Assembly (NCBI RefSeq): GCF_003265705.1 | Contig: NW_020313005.1 | Location: 16,374,109-16,438,108 of the forward strand | DNA from: Callorhinus ursinus | Lineage: Eukaryota > Chordata > Mammalia > Carnivora > Otariidae | Reading direction: 5' to 3' | DNA length: 64,000 bases | In this document: piece after piece, positions 1 to 11,945 of the stretch | Numbering within the stretch: position 1 is the stretch's first letter | Layout: each line of letters opens with the position of its first letter | Program-made: the position numbers and the translations under genes | The notes under the pieces: model-generated | The model's input: only the letters and a program-made list of their open reading frames with translations | The model's database searches: none | What the model was told of the DNA's origin: nothing

Positions 1-1920
1 GAGTACAACAGGGAAACTAAGGCAGGCCTGTTCGTGAAAGAGACAAGAGTCTTTAGACATGTGACTTTCACTCAAGGACTCCCTGTTCACCTGGTTGAAA
101 CTTTCTTAGAACTGCTGTGCAGTTTATGAACGTTCTCCTTTTCCTTCCTTTTTCCCCTTTCTCTGTCACAGGAGACCTGTATCAAGGTCTAACAAGTCCT
201 CCAGATTCCTTCATATCCTACCCCATTTTTCTGCACAGCTATTCCCCAGTAATTTTTTTATGTCTAATCCCATCTTTGTGACCGTTTCTTGGGGAACCCA
301 AATTAACATAAGTTGTACTCAAAATGGGTTTAATCCAACTGTCAAAAGTATAAAAAATTCCGACTATAGGGGCGCCTGGGTGGCTCAGTAGTTAAGCGTC
401 TGCCTTCGGCTCAGGTCATGATCTCAGTGTCCTGGGATTGAGCCCCGCATCAGGCTCAGGGAGCCTGCTTCTCCCTCTCCCACTCCTCCCTGCTTGTGTT
501 CCCTCTCTCGCTGTGTCTCTCTCTGTCAAATAAATAAATAAAATCTTTAAAAAAAAATTCCGATTATATATTTAGGGGCTGAGAAAATGGTCATTGGGTG
601 GATCTGTGGACCCACAGGGCCCACTGTAAGCCAGATTTCAGCCACAATTCCTTTATTTCCTGATCCCCATAAATTCCCAGTTTAACAGGCAAGATGACAC
701 TTTGGGTCTTTGAATATCAATGTCAACTTAGACCCTGTGTCCACTAGTCCTCAATATGCCTGTATATTTCTCTTTTTCTAGTATACAATCACCTGATTAA
801 ATGGTTATAAAAGTCTCTTTGGGAAAGGACTGGGGGAATCTTCACTGGGGATTCATATACCGGTCATAGCATTGCAAGGTCCTACCTCCTAGCCACCCAA
901 CCAATTCTATTTAGTGAATTCTGGATCTGAAAATTGACTCAAGTACGGTTGGTAACTGAGCAAGGAATTGTGGCTGTTTTGGTGCTATCCCGGTCAGCCT
1001 CCTGCTCCTCCATTCTTGCATTTCGGTTGTTGCTGTTATAAATATTAGGCAGCACACTGTTGGCTGCCCATCTATTTTGCCCCTTGGCACACCACAATCT
1101 ATTAACCATCTCCATGACTCCCTGTGAGTCAAGACCTCTTGGCTGGTCCACTGGCCTTTGCAAATGTATCGTAATTGCTGCCCCCTGGCTTTCTGGCAGT
1201 TAAGTGCCACCACCTGGCCTCTAGTACTCTGGACCCCATTATCCTCACTGAAATTAACCAGCTCAGTTCTGTGAGCATCACTCCTACCATTGACCTTGAC
1301 CCTCAGAGGTGAACCACCACTGAACAACTTGGTGATGCTAAGTGCCCTTCTCACTAGCACATTCCTAATGGCTCTTAGTGAATGGTTGTCCTCAGTACCT
1401 TTGTGGCACATGAATCTCTAGTTGGTCTTTCAGCCTCACATAAATCATTCATTTCAGCATGCCCACTTCCCTCAGCTTCGTTTTACCCTCTTCCAGCATG
1501 TGCCAGAACAACTCGGGCATTCCTACTTCACTGAGAGCTGGCCATCTCTTTTCCAGGCTTCTAAAACCAGCCCAGCAGTGAGTTTGCTCCTTTCCCAGGT
1601 ACTTGTGAGAGTTTTAAGTCTCAGATCCTGAGAAAGTGCCCCACGCCAATGAATTATTGCTTCTCACTATTGCCTATGAGCCTCTTTGACAGGTAACTCT
1701 GACCAGAAGGCCTTTCTCATCGCTGAAACTCATAGCACTTCATTGCAGTCCACAACCTTTTTCATTCCTCCCTTGTCTCCTGCACAGGGTAGACCTGCAC
1801 TGTGGGTTAGATCTGCACCCCTCCCCCCATTTTCCCTAAAGCATTTAACCCAGTACATTTCTTTTCCTTATAATACCTTCTTGACATTTGGTTTTTTGGA
1901 AGACCCAGACTAAACGGGAC
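1..1920 (-). pseudogene. Endogenous retrovirus internal remnant (gag/protease region)
   Basis: Read on the minus strand this is a decayed retroviral internal region. The clearest sign is an aspartic-protease-type motif, DTGS, encoded at 730-741, followed at about 590-625 by residues in the same style as ERV proteases. Upstream on that strand (911-1411) an open stretch of 166 codons corresponds to gag-like sequence as found in old mammalian ERV copies. Stops and frame changes elsewhere show it is not functional. It runs off the left edge of the window. The right boundary near 1920 is uncertain, no LTR is identified, and the exact ERV family (MaLR, ERVL or class I) cannot be set by eye. A CAN-SINE at 369-551 splits it. 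Confidence 0.65.
369..551 (+). mobile_element. CAN-SINE, arctoid-type, nested in ERV remnant
   Basis: tRNA-derived head beginning GGGGCGCCTGGGTGGCTCAG, a CT-rich body, an AAATAAATAAATAAAATCTTT tail type and an A tract. It is flanked by a 16-bp target-site duplication with one mismatch (353-368 and 553-568, AAAAATTCCGA[C/T]TATA). The near-intact duplication indicates a fairly recent insertion. Confidence 0.95.
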
Positions 1921-3724
1921 TAAGACATAGGGGAAGCAAGATTTTATCTCAATTGATAGCAAGGAAGAAATAAGGAACAGAGACAGGAAAAAGCAAGTTA
2001 CATGTCTCTGTATCTGTGTGGTTGGTTCCCATACATGCATGAGAACACCATATGCATATATGTACATACATACATACATATCTGTGTCAGGATTACCTAA
2101 AATGGGTACTCGTAATGAGTGCAGGCCACATGCACAGCAGGGACACCAAAAAAGAAAAAAAAATCATCTTTGATAATCTCAAAATTTTGCAATTTATAAA
2201 ATTCAGAACAAAGCTATTTTAATTTTAATATACATTCAAGTTTTCTTTTATAGCTTAGTATTATATTTGTGATCAATTTTCTATCAAGAGCCACCCTAAT
2301 GTTCTCTGTGCTTAGAAATTTACAGGTCTCAATCCTGCCCTGGTGTGAAGGTGAGAAAAGACTGAAGGTAGCTTTGTGTTTTCCTTGGGGACAGAGATCT
2401 CTTACATGAAACCATTAAACCCAGGGCAGGAAGGACATGGCCCTAGGAAGGGACTCAGGAGATAACCCTGTCTTTGAATAAGGTGATAATTCTTCTTTTC
2501 TTCCCTCCTGCCATCTTCCTCCTCTCTTCTACTGGTTGGGGACTGGCTCTCTGGAGGATTCCAGGTGGAAGCAGAGATCACTGAGTAGTGAAAGCAAAAA
2601 TAAGGAGGCCCCTTGTTTGTGACTGTTTCTGTCACATCTGAGAGAGACCCTGCAATCTCCGGAAGGAAAAAGACATGCTGAGAGAGCGACAGAGCCTCTC
2701 CTTCCTCTGCTCTACTCCTGCTCTGAGCATGCCGCCATGGCCTCGTGCTGCCAGGCCCCAGTAGCCTTGGCTGGGTGTGCAGGGAGCTGGGGAAGCTGGC
2801 AACGCACAGAGCACGTGAGGGGTGGGAGCCAGGGTGGGCGAGGGGGAGAGGTGTCTTCACTCCATATGCAAGTCACTTAATGAGAAAGTGTGCATCTGCT
2901 GTACAGCCCCCACCCTGGGGAATGCTGCCAGCTCTCCTTGTGGGTGGCTGTAGTAAGTCGAGCCTACAACACAGACTAATTCTCGGAGGCATCCCTGAGC
3001 ACATCAGAGGCACTGGGAATCATTCCAATGGGAGGGCTGCCCCAGTGGAATGGGTTCTCTTCGGGTTTGTACTTGCCCTCTGGGCCTGGGACCTGGATTC
3101 CAGCCCTGTCAAGCTGCTGGGGAACTTTACCCCACTGCTTTCCCACATTCTCTAATGTTGTCAATCACCCCCTCCCTCCCCACCCCCCCCAACCACCACT
3201 ACCATTTCCACCATCCTTTTCTCTGGTCTACCAATAGCATCGATTCGGGATCTTGAACCAATATATACCCTGACCCAGACTCTGTCCTTCAGTAATGCTC
3301 ATGCTCCCATATTGCTTCTACTTTCCTTCATAGCCAAACTGTCTGAACCACCAGCCTGCTGCTCTATACACCCCAATAATTATCCCATGCTTGCCCTTTG
3401 ATGGGGCTCCTCTCTTGCAAAAACACTCATTGCCTCATGATCCTGCAGTCTGTTCCTGGGTCATTTCCTTTCTTGACCCCCATTCTGAGGGATCAAACCT
3501 CTCTTTCCTGCACCTACCTCTTCCTCAGGTTCCGTGGCCTCCAAAGGTCTGTACCTCTTTTGCTATGAGTTTCCCTGTTTTGATAGGGTCCCTCACAGAA
3601 CCCTCCGAGTGTGCTATTCTGAGGCCCAGTTCTCTGCCTTCTTTTTACTGTTTTTCTTCTTTTTCTCATGAAGTATTTTAGATGACACCCAGAACATCTG
3701 TTCAAAGAGCATTTATAATTTTTT
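1921..3724. other. No gene recognised
   Basis: Unique-looking sequence with a short TACA/CATA run at about 2061-2085 and a C-rich tract at 3170-3192. Open frames here are short, overlap on both strands and match no family I know. No splice-bounded exon is convincing. Confidence 0.5.
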
Positions 3725-4480
3725 CAAGATTTAAAAATATAGAAAAGTATAATGAATACTATAACTCACATGTATGGCTTCACCATTCAAAATCAACAGC
3801 TATTAGCATTTTGTCTCTTTGGTATCTAGTATTCTTTTGTTCTTTTTGAAGAAATAAAGCGTTACAGAGAAATTCAAGTTAAAGGTCCCTTCAAACAACA
3901 TCCCCTTTCCTGTTCCTCTCCAATAGTTCCCAGAGGCAAGTGTTGTAGTTCATACCTCTGGCTCTCAGTGTTGGATATCCATGAATGATACAGAGGCATC
4001 ACGCGGCGTTAGTGTTTTTTTTCTAGCCATTTGATGTATTTACAGAGGTTCATGTTTATTCCTTACTATTGCTATAAGATATTCTATTATTAAATATATT
4101 AAACATTGAATTACTTTGTGATACAGTCCCCTACTACAGGCATTTACATTCTTTCCAGTGTTTTGCTAACCACCAATGACAAAAATGCTCAGTCAACATC
4201 CTTGCACATGTTTCCTTGTACACATTGGCAGGAGTGTCTCCAAGGTGTATACACAACAGTAGAACTGCTGGGTTATCAAACAGGTCTATTTTCAATTTTA
4301 GAAAATATGCCATTTTTTCTCCTCCAAAGTAGATATACTAATTTACATTCCCACTCAGAGTTTATGAGTATCATTTAACCCAAATCCTTGTCAACACTTG
4401 ATATTGTCACACTTTAAAATTTTTGACAATCTGTGGGTTACAAATTATATCTCTTTGTTATTTTAATTTGTATTTCTCTA
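3725..4480 (-). mobile_element. L1 (L1ME/L1M-like) 3' fragment
   Basis: The antisense of an old L1 3' region: phrases such as CAACATCCTTGCACATGT, GTGTCTCCAAGGTGTATAC, AGAACTGCTGGGTTATC and TTTACATTCCCACTCAG occur in the order expected of L1 ORF2 3' end and 3'UTR. It is heavily diverged and non-coding. Confidence 0.75.
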
Positions 4481-4487
4481 TTATTAA

Positions 4488-4690
4488 TAAAGCTAACAAT
4501 CACATAGCACTTATTCTGTGCCAGACATTATTCTAAGCAGTTTACATATGTTAACTTAATCTTCACCACAACGCTTTTAGATAATTTCTATTGTTCTCAT
4601 TCTCATTTTAGAGATAATAAAATGAGGTTTAATATCGTGCCCAAGCTTTCACAGCCCATAAGGAATGGTAGAGGCACTCCAACTTGGCCC
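4488..4690 (-). mobile_element. MIR
   Basis: Antisense MIR core: TGTGCCAGACATTATTCTAAG, then TTAACTTAATCTTCACCACAAC, then ATTTTAGAGATAATAAAATGAG and CACAGCCCATAAGGAA, in MIR order. Confidence 0.8.
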
Positions 4691-4824
4691 CAGTCTGTAC
4701 TGTTCACCACCTTGTCTTCCTGTGTCCCACATTCTGCTGAGGCCCTGTGTCCTTCAAGCGCGTCCTGTGTCCCACATTTCTCTTGGTACTTTCTTTTTAT
4801 TCCCCTCATGACCTGGCTCCATCA

Positions 4825-5262
4825 CTAACTTGGGCTCTTCCTGCCTTTCATTAAACACCTTTGTTCCAGTCAGCTGCACCCACCTGTCCTTGATGCAGGA
4901 ACCTGCTCATTCCTCATTCAAGACTTAGCTCATGCTGCCCCGCCCCCCCCGACCTAGGGTTCTTTCTTCCTGTCCTCTGCTACTTAAGTGCTGCTGTCCT
5001 TCCGCATCCAGCCATTGCCCGTTTCTTTGTTGAGGTCTTCTCCATCGCTCCAGCCTTCATTTTCTCCATCTCTTATCTTTTTGCACAGACCATTTGGATT
5101 ACTCCTGTAACACTTAGTCACATGTGGCCTTGAATTGTTATTCAATGGCTTCATTAAACTCTATTGTTGGATCCTGTAGGGAAGGGACTGTATCTTAAAT
5201 TTCTTTTGTGTAATCCACAACACCTCGCACAGCATGAAACACACATAAGGTGTTAGTACTTT
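4825..5262 (+). mobile_element. L2 3' end
   Basis: Sense L2: a pyrimidine-rich body, TTAAACTCTATTGTTGGATC, GGGAAGGGACTGTATCTTA and a terminal ACAGCATGAAACACACATAAG region. Confidence 0.7.
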
Positions 5263-6336
5263 TTTTGTGTTTGAGATGGCTAGTGCACGGAAACATTTTA
5301 CTCACAATGATATTGGCACACCTTTTTGCAAATAAATTCATTCTCTAGTCTCAGCTCTCTAATTTGGTAAGCAGCAGAGTTTCCAAGGCTATATGTGTGT
5401 GGACCCATCTAGCTTCTCCTTCCCAAAGTGTAAAGTTTATCATTGTGTTTTCACGCTATCAGGCATTTAAGAAACAAGAAGATATTGTTTTCCTGTTGCC
5501 TCAATATCTACTATGACCACTTTGTTCCCCACCATTTCAGACCTTCACCAAATGCTAGGCTTATACATGTGTGTCACACATGGCAAAGGAGAAAGAGGAG
5601 GTGGCAGAGCCATTATGTAACCTGTAATAGTAAAGGAATATTAGCATCTGTTTAAATAGTTAAAAAAAGAAAAAGAATGCCAGTAGGTCTTTAGTTAATA
5701 CTTGCTGAATGAGTGAGATTTCTAGCAGGAGCAGCAAAATTACTTTATTTCAATCAATCTGTGTGGAAAGAAAAAAAAGGAGATTAGGATCTCTGTCTCT
5801 TTCCTGACCCTGAAAGTGGATCTCATAGATCGTCTCTAGGGAGGAAGTTTTCTGAAATAGTCTGGGGCCTTTCTGGTACTGGCCTCCATCTGTGTTAGAG
5901 CCCAAGTGCTCTTCCATCGGAAGAAAACAGGAAGCTCTTTTTCTTACTTCCTCATCTAGGCAGCAGACCATACTCTGGTGTCCCCAGTCTCTATCTCTCT
6001 ATTTCACTCTTGAATTTTTTCTCTCTGCCCAACATCCTTGGATTCAGCCTTCTTCATGCCTTTTGGACACAATGGAACTTGTGCATTCTTTTGAATACCT
6101 TTAAACTTGCAGTTGGCTGACTTCTTCATGGGCCAGACCTGATGATAGTAATTCTAGACCTTGATTGTCCAGGATGTGAGTTCAGACCAAGAGGGGTATT
6201 TGTTAATTGATTTTTTCATTTTCCCCTGAAACATGTTCATACATATGTACCCCTTCAAACCTAGACACTGGGATGATGACGTTTCCAAACAATAAACAAG
6301 ATGCAGAGGAAACCCAACCTCATCCTGGGGCTTCTT
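5263..6336. other. No gene recognised
   Basis: Single-copy-looking sequence. The short open frames on both strands have no recognisable domain. Confidence 0.5.
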
Positions 6337-6350
6337 TCTGCATTTTTTTT

Positions 6351-6539
6351 AAAAGATTTATTTATTTATTTGACAGAGAGAGACACAACGAGAGAGGGAA
6401 CACAAGCAGGGGGAGTGGTAGAGGGAGAAGCAGGTTTCCCGCCAATCAGGGAGCCCGATGCGGGGCTCGATCCCAGGACCCTGAGATCATGACCTGAGCA
6501 GAAGGCAGATGCTTAACGACTGAGCCACCCAGGCGCCCC
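6351..6539 (-). mobile_element. CAN-SINE, arctoid-type
   Basis: Reverse complement of the same family as the copy at 369. It begins with the T-rich tail and TTTATTTATTTATTTGACAG, and ends GAGCCACCCAGGCGCCCC. It is flanked by TCTGCATTTTTTT duplications (6337-6350 and 6540-6552), the left copy one T longer. Confidence 0.95.
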
Positions 6540-6540
6540 T

Positions 6541-7269
6541 CTGCATTTTTTTCTATCCTGTTGAACTCACCCACTTATCATCCTGTGAATCCAGCGACTA
6601 GACACTAAAAGAGCATGTGTTGAGACCCCCTTCAGCAGCTAAGCCAACACTTCTGGAGGGGAGGTGAGAAGGGTCCAGTGACATGAGGGTAACAGCTCAG
6701 GGAAGAGCCATTGATCTGGTAGTTTCTGCAGGAGATGCATAACAATGAGGCTGAGCTGTCTGCCAGAGCTACAGAAGAAAGGAAGGGTGTGAGGGTCAGG
6801 AGCAGAGCATTCTCCTTACTGTCCCTCTGCCCTACTTTCACTGTCCTTTCTTGTAGGAGAAACTCCTATTAGCATCTTTTATAGTTAAAGAAAAACTTTT
6901 TTCAGCATCTTTTTGTGCATATTTTGACACCAAGAGTTTTGCATTTTGGTCATCCTGAGAGATGGTAACTTTATTCATATACAATAAAATATGGAAATGG
7001 TATAATGAAATAATCAAGATGTGAATAAGCAGAGAAGCATATACAGGGAATACAGTTAGGGTGGGCTGGGTGCAGGAACCAGGGTAAAATAGTAAAACAG
7101 TAGGGATCCAGAGGAGAAAAGTGAGATTGTCATACACACTTGGATGCTATTGCTTGGGGGAAGCCATTTCCCCTCTGTTAGCACCTAACCCTCAAATCTA
7201 AGGTGAGCCAGAATCTGGCTTGGCTGCTATAACTTGATTATAGAACTTAGATAAAGCCCAGTTCACCTG
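6541..7269. other. No gene recognised
   Basis: No repeat or coding exon identified. The 99-codon minus frame at 6838-7137 has no domain I recognise. Confidence 0.5.
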
Positions 7270-7400
7270 AGAAATTATCTCTGCTTCCTGGAACTGTACT
7301 GTTTATCCCTTCTGTCTAGCCAGCACAGTGCTTTCCACAGAGTAGATGCTGAATAAATATTTAATGTTTAATGAATGAACAAATAAATAGAAACACAGGG
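7270..7400 (+). mobile_element. L2 3' terminal fragment
   Basis: CAGCACAGTGCTTTCCACAG, AGATGCTGAATAAATATTTA and ATGAATGAACAAATAAATA form the diagnostic L2 3' terminus in sense orientation. Confidence 0.75.
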
Positions 7401-7816
7401 AACTTGTGTTGCTTGCTTATTAAAGACAGGTAAAGGGGATGATTTTAATTCTGGCTACCTACTTTACTCAACTGGGATATTGTCAAATCCCTGAAGGGTT
7501 CTCCCAAGGTAATATTACATTTTTAGGGGAAGAATAAGCTGGAAGTGGTGAATTAAACTCAGGTTTAATACTCTCAATTTGGAAGTTCTTTTTCCCCCAC
7601 CTCTTTATCCCTCTGAGAAATAAAAGAACACAAAGAAGATTATGACAGAGTCTGCAAGCTGATAAACAGCCCCGTGGTCTCTTCCTGGGTACAACTGTAT
7701 TTCCCGGCCTCCTCTGCAGTTAGGGCAGCCAGGTAACTCAGTTCTGGACAGTAGAATATGAGTGGAAATAATTTATGCCACTTTCAGGACAATTCCATTT
7801 AAAAAAAAGAATTTCA

Positions 7817-8030
7817 GGGGTGCCTGGGTGGCTCAGCCAGTTAAGTGTCTGTCTGGCTCTTGGTTTCAGCTCAGGTAATGATCTCAGGGTCCTGGGATCA
7901 AGCCCCTGGTTGGGATCCACGCTCAATGTGGAGTCTGCTTGAGATTCTCTCTCTCCCGTTCTCTCTGCCCCTTCCCCTGCTCATGCTCTCTCTCTCTCTC
8001 TCTTTTTCTCAAATAAATAAATAAATCTAA
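7817..8030 (+). mobile_element. CAN-SINE, older subfamily
   Basis: Starts GGGGTGCCTGGGTGGCTCAG, has the CTTGAGATTCTCTCTCTCC body and a (CT)n stretch before an AAATAAATAAATAAATCT tail. The A-rich duplication ending AAGAATTTCA is found on both sides (ending at 7816 and 8048). Confidence 0.92.
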
Positions 8031-8048
8031 AAAAAAAAAAGAATTTCA

Positions 8049-9229
8049 TACTCAGTCCTCCATGTTTCTTTGTTCCCCATCTGATTCGATGTTAATGAAT
8101 ATGGTGGCTTTGGGATCATGAACTGGGAAACAGAGAGCCACTATCTAACAGAAATGTGGGGCCATGACTCCCACTTGAAGAGCCTCAAACTGAGCAGGAA
8201 CATGTGTTTACTACTTTACGTGGTAAGAAATAAACTCCACTGAGATTTGAGAGCTTGTCATAGCATATCAGAAATAACCCAAGGATATAGTTGTGCTATG
8301 TTATGAAGAAGAAGCCTATTCCCGACTATTCTTCAGTGTAAATAAAACCAGATTGCTCTCTGAGTGCTTCAGGCCTAATTATTGAAACTTTTAAAGATTG
8401 CTCAAAAGGTTCTTGTTTTTGTTTGTTTTCTCCCTTCTGAGGAATGTGTTCAGAGTAGAAGAAGAGAGATGTAAGGATGAATGAGGTATGGGACCTATTC
8501 TTATGGAGATCTTGACTGATTTCGATGTTTCTGATATTAGTTTGCTGACTTGATTTGGAGTTGAATATCTTGTGTTCTCGACTTTGGCTTGAAAACTGGA
8601 TTCAGAGCTCTCATTTATATAGCCTGCTCCCACTCATACCATTTGCTTCTGATCCCAATCTACATTTTCAATCATACGCTAGCAACCTGACATAGATTGG
8701 TAAACTTAGTTGAGCTGATTTTGGTGCTCCTGTCTCTGGATTCAATCTTGACTTGAATTAGGGCAGCCGTAGTGATTAACCTGGAGAGGACGATTCTCCT
8801 TTCATAGTGAAATTTGGATTTGTGTTTGTTCCCTAAGCAATGATGCAAAACAATTTATGTTGACTGAGGAGAGATCAAAAAGTAAAGCAAGTCATAGCAA
8901 AAGTATACTTTGTTCTACATTCACTGTTTCCACAGTTTGATCAATTCTAAATAATGTAAGGTGAAAGCCTCTAATAGATTATAGTAATGACATCTTATCC
9001 ATTGCTAATAGGTTCTAGGTGCCTTCTCGATGCCTCCTTAATAGGATTTGCTTCATTGTTCCAAAGCCATAGTCCCCAGGAGGAACTCCAATCAGAGGAA
9101 TCAGCTGTAATCTGATTTCTGGATGGGATCGAAATGTTTACACTTGAATAACATAGCTGGAACACATGCACACAGTCATTTATGCATGTATTGAGAGACA
9201 AGAAGAGGCACAGAAGTAGCTTAAGCTAC
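8049..9229. other. No gene recognised
   Basis: Unique-looking AT-rich sequence without a supported exon or identified repeat. Confidence 0.5.
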
Positions 9230-9535
9230 TAAGCACCTACATTAAGTATCTATTGTGTGCAAGGCACTGAATTACATGTGTTTGGGTAGGGTACATGGAG
9301 AGGGTAAGCAAAGAGTGAGGAGCTGTCCCTATCTTGAAGGACCTCAGTACCAAATGTGAAAGAAGGATACCCAGATGCTTATAAAAGAAGGTGGTAAATT
9401 CAGCAATAGAGACATGAATAAGACTACTAAGGAGGATAGATGGGGGAGACTTTCTGGAGAGGGTGACATATGAGCTTGGTAAGATGAGGAAGTGTTGTGC
9501 AGCTTTCAGACACAAGGCCCAGCTTCAGCAAAGAC
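9230..9535 (-). mobile_element. Ancient L2-class repeat (antisense)
   Basis: Has the TCTATTGTGTGCAAGGCACTG opening, then a purine-rich run (AGAGGGTAAGCAAAGAGTGAG, GGACCTCAGTACC). This pattern recurs at 26410, 28335, 34015, 37870 and 58805 and is typical of mammalian-wide L2-era repeats. The family is not certain. Confidence 0.5.
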
Positions 9536-9544
9536 ATGAACTTT

Positions 9545-9582
9545 AATATATATATTAAATTATATATATATATATACATATT
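9545..9582. repeat. (TA)n microsatellite
   Basis: Interrupted TA run ATATATATATTAAATTATATA and onward. Confidence 0.85.
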
Positions 9583-10474
9583 AATATGCTACCTATTTGT
9601 AGCAATATGTTCAGAATTTTTGGTGGGTATAGATTATCTCATTTTTAAAAATATTATATTCTTATAAAGTGATTTATTCATTATTATGCTTTTCTATGAT
9701 TTTCCTTGTTGATAGTTTCAAATAGGGAAGAGAATACAATCCTTTGTCAGTTTATGTAGTCCAATTTGAGTTCAGATAACATGTGTACCATAATAGCTAT
9801 CACATATTAAATATTTTTCCCAGTTTTATTGAAAAATAATTGACATACATCATTGTATACGTTAAAATTATGATTTGATTTCCATTATGTTGTAAAATGA
9901 TTACTAAAATAGGTTCAGCTGACATCTATCTTCTCATATGGATACAATAAAAAAGAGAAAAAAATCTTGTGATGAGAACTATTAGGATTTACTCTCTTAA
10001 CTTTTTTATACATCTTACAACAGCATTAGCTACAGTCATTATTTTGTAGGGTACATCCTTAGTACTTATTTATCTTAGAACTGGAAATTTGTAACTTTTG
10101 ACCACGATGTCCAGTTCTCCTTCCACCTCTGGTAAACACGAGTCTGGTCTCTTTTTCTATGATTTATTTAGTTTTTTAGATTCCACATATAAGTGAAATC
10201 ATGCAGTATCTTTCTTTCTGTGTGACTTATTTTATTTCATGTCATCAAGGTCCATCCTTGTCACAAATGTAGGATTTCATCATGTTTTATGGCTGAATAA
10301 TATTCCATTGTGTATATACAACACAACTTCCTTGTCCACTCATCTATCAGTGGACCCTTAGGTTGTTTCCATATCTCTGCTTTTGTAAATAATGCTGCTA
10401 TGAATCTGGAAGTACAGATATCTTTTTGAGTTAGTGTTTTTCCCCCCTGTTGATATATTCCCAGAAGTGGGATT

Positions 10475-10566
10475 GTGGGATCACGTGGTAATTCTATTTT
10501 TTTTTTAATTTCCTCCATACTGTGGATCATGTGGTAATTCTATTTTTTTTTTAATTTCCTCCATAC
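10475..10566. repeat. 46-bp tandem duplication inside L1
   Basis: Two adjacent units (10475-10520 and 10521-10566), each TGTGG(G)ATCA[C/T]GTGGTAATTC followed by T-rich sequence and AATTTCCTCCATAC. The second copy has drifted by only a few bases. Confidence 0.85.
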
Positions 10567-11688
10567 CGTTTGCCATAGTGGCTGCACCAATTTACAATCC
10601 CAACAGTGCACAAAGGTTCCCCATTCTAACGGGCATGAGGTGATATCTTATTGTAGTTTTAATGTTCATTTCACTAATGACAAGTGTTCTTGAGCATCTT
10701 TTCATGTACCTGTTGGCTTTTGGTATATCTTCTTTAGAGAAAAGTCTACTCAGGTCCTTTGCCAGTTTTTAAAATTAGATCATTATTATTTGATATTTAG
10801 TTTATGAGTTCTTTATATATATATTGGGTATTAACCCTTTATCAGGTATATGGTTGCAGACATTTTTTCCCATTTTATAAAGGTTCTTTTAACTTTGCTG
10901 ATGGTTTCTTTGGCTGTGCAGAAGCTTTTTAGTTTAGTTCCACTTTTTTTATTTTTTTATTTTGTTGCTTGCTCTTTAGGTATCATATCCAAAAAATCAT
11001 TACCAAATTCCATGTCAAAACATGTTATTCTCATGTTTTCTTCTAGGGCTTTCATGGTTTCAGGTCTTACATTTAAGTCTTTATTTCATTTTGAGTTAAT
11101 TTTTGTGAATGATGTAAGATATGGGTCCAGTTTAATTGTTTCATTCTTTTATATATATTCAATTTTCCTAGCACCATTTATTGAAAAGCTTGTTTTTTTC
11201 CTCCATTGAGCATTTTTGGCTCCCTTGTCAAATAGTTGATCTGTATATGCTTGGGCTTCTTCCTGGGCTCTCAATTTTGTTCCATTGGTCTGTTTGTTTT
11301 TATGACAGTACCATACTGATTTGATGACTATGGCTTTAGTATACCTTGAAATCAGGTAGTGTGATGCCTCCTGCGTTGTTCTTTCTCAGGATTTCTTTTG
11401 CTATTTGGGGTCTGTTATGGTTCTGTATAAATTTTAGGAATTTTTTTCTGCTTCTATAAAACAAAAAATGCCGTTGGAATCTTGATAGGGATTGCAGTGA
11501 ATCTATAGATGGCTTTTCATGGTTTTGACATTTTAACAGTATTAATTCTTCCAAGCCAGGAACACTGGCTTTCCATTTATTTGTATCTTCTTTGATTTTT
11601 TTCATCAATGTCTTATAGTTTTCTGAGTAGAGATCTTTCACCTACTTCGTTAAATTTATTCCTAAAATTATATAAATGTGTGTATGTA

Positions 11689-11698
11689 TATCTATCTA

Positions 11699-11753
<55 letters not shown>

Positions 11754-11830
11754 ATCTATCATCTATCATATCTATCTATCATCTATCAATCATCTATCTA
11801 CCTATCTATCATCTATCATCTATCTATATC
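11689..11830. repeat. (ATCT)n microsatellite
   Basis: About 140 bp of TATC/ATCT units with interruptions (CATC, CAATC, TACC) in the right half and a long pure run near 11709-11750. Confidence 0.95.
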
Positions 11831-11945
11831 TTTTTTTTAAAGATTTTATTTTTTTAAGTAATTTTTACACCCAGTGTGGGGCTTGGACTCACAACCCCAA
11901 GATCAAGAGTTGTATTCTCTACTGTCTATGCCAGTGAGGTGCCCC
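11831..11945 (-). mobile_element. Short CAN-SINE
   Basis: T-tract tail, AAAGATTTTATTTTTTTAAG, then TACACCCAGTGTGGGGCTTG and an ending GTGCCCC. This is the short tRNA-related type without the CT-rich body, antisense, joined directly to the ATCT run. Confidence 0.85.

Noticed and set aside
369..440. tRNA-gene-like sequence with A- and B-box-like motifs
   Set aside because: It is the tRNA-derived head of a CAN-SINE, as are the similar heads of the other copies; none folds into a true tRNA gene by inspection.
2402..2860. 152-codon minus-strand frame
   Set aside because: No domain, no splice-bounded exon shape, and overlapping frames on both strands.
10850..11209. 119-codon plus-strand frame
   Set aside because: It is the antisense of L1 ORF2, not a gene.
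11689..11830. Regularly spaced repeats suggestive of a CRISPR array
   Set aside because: It is a simple ATCT microsatellite without spacers, in a mammalian genome.
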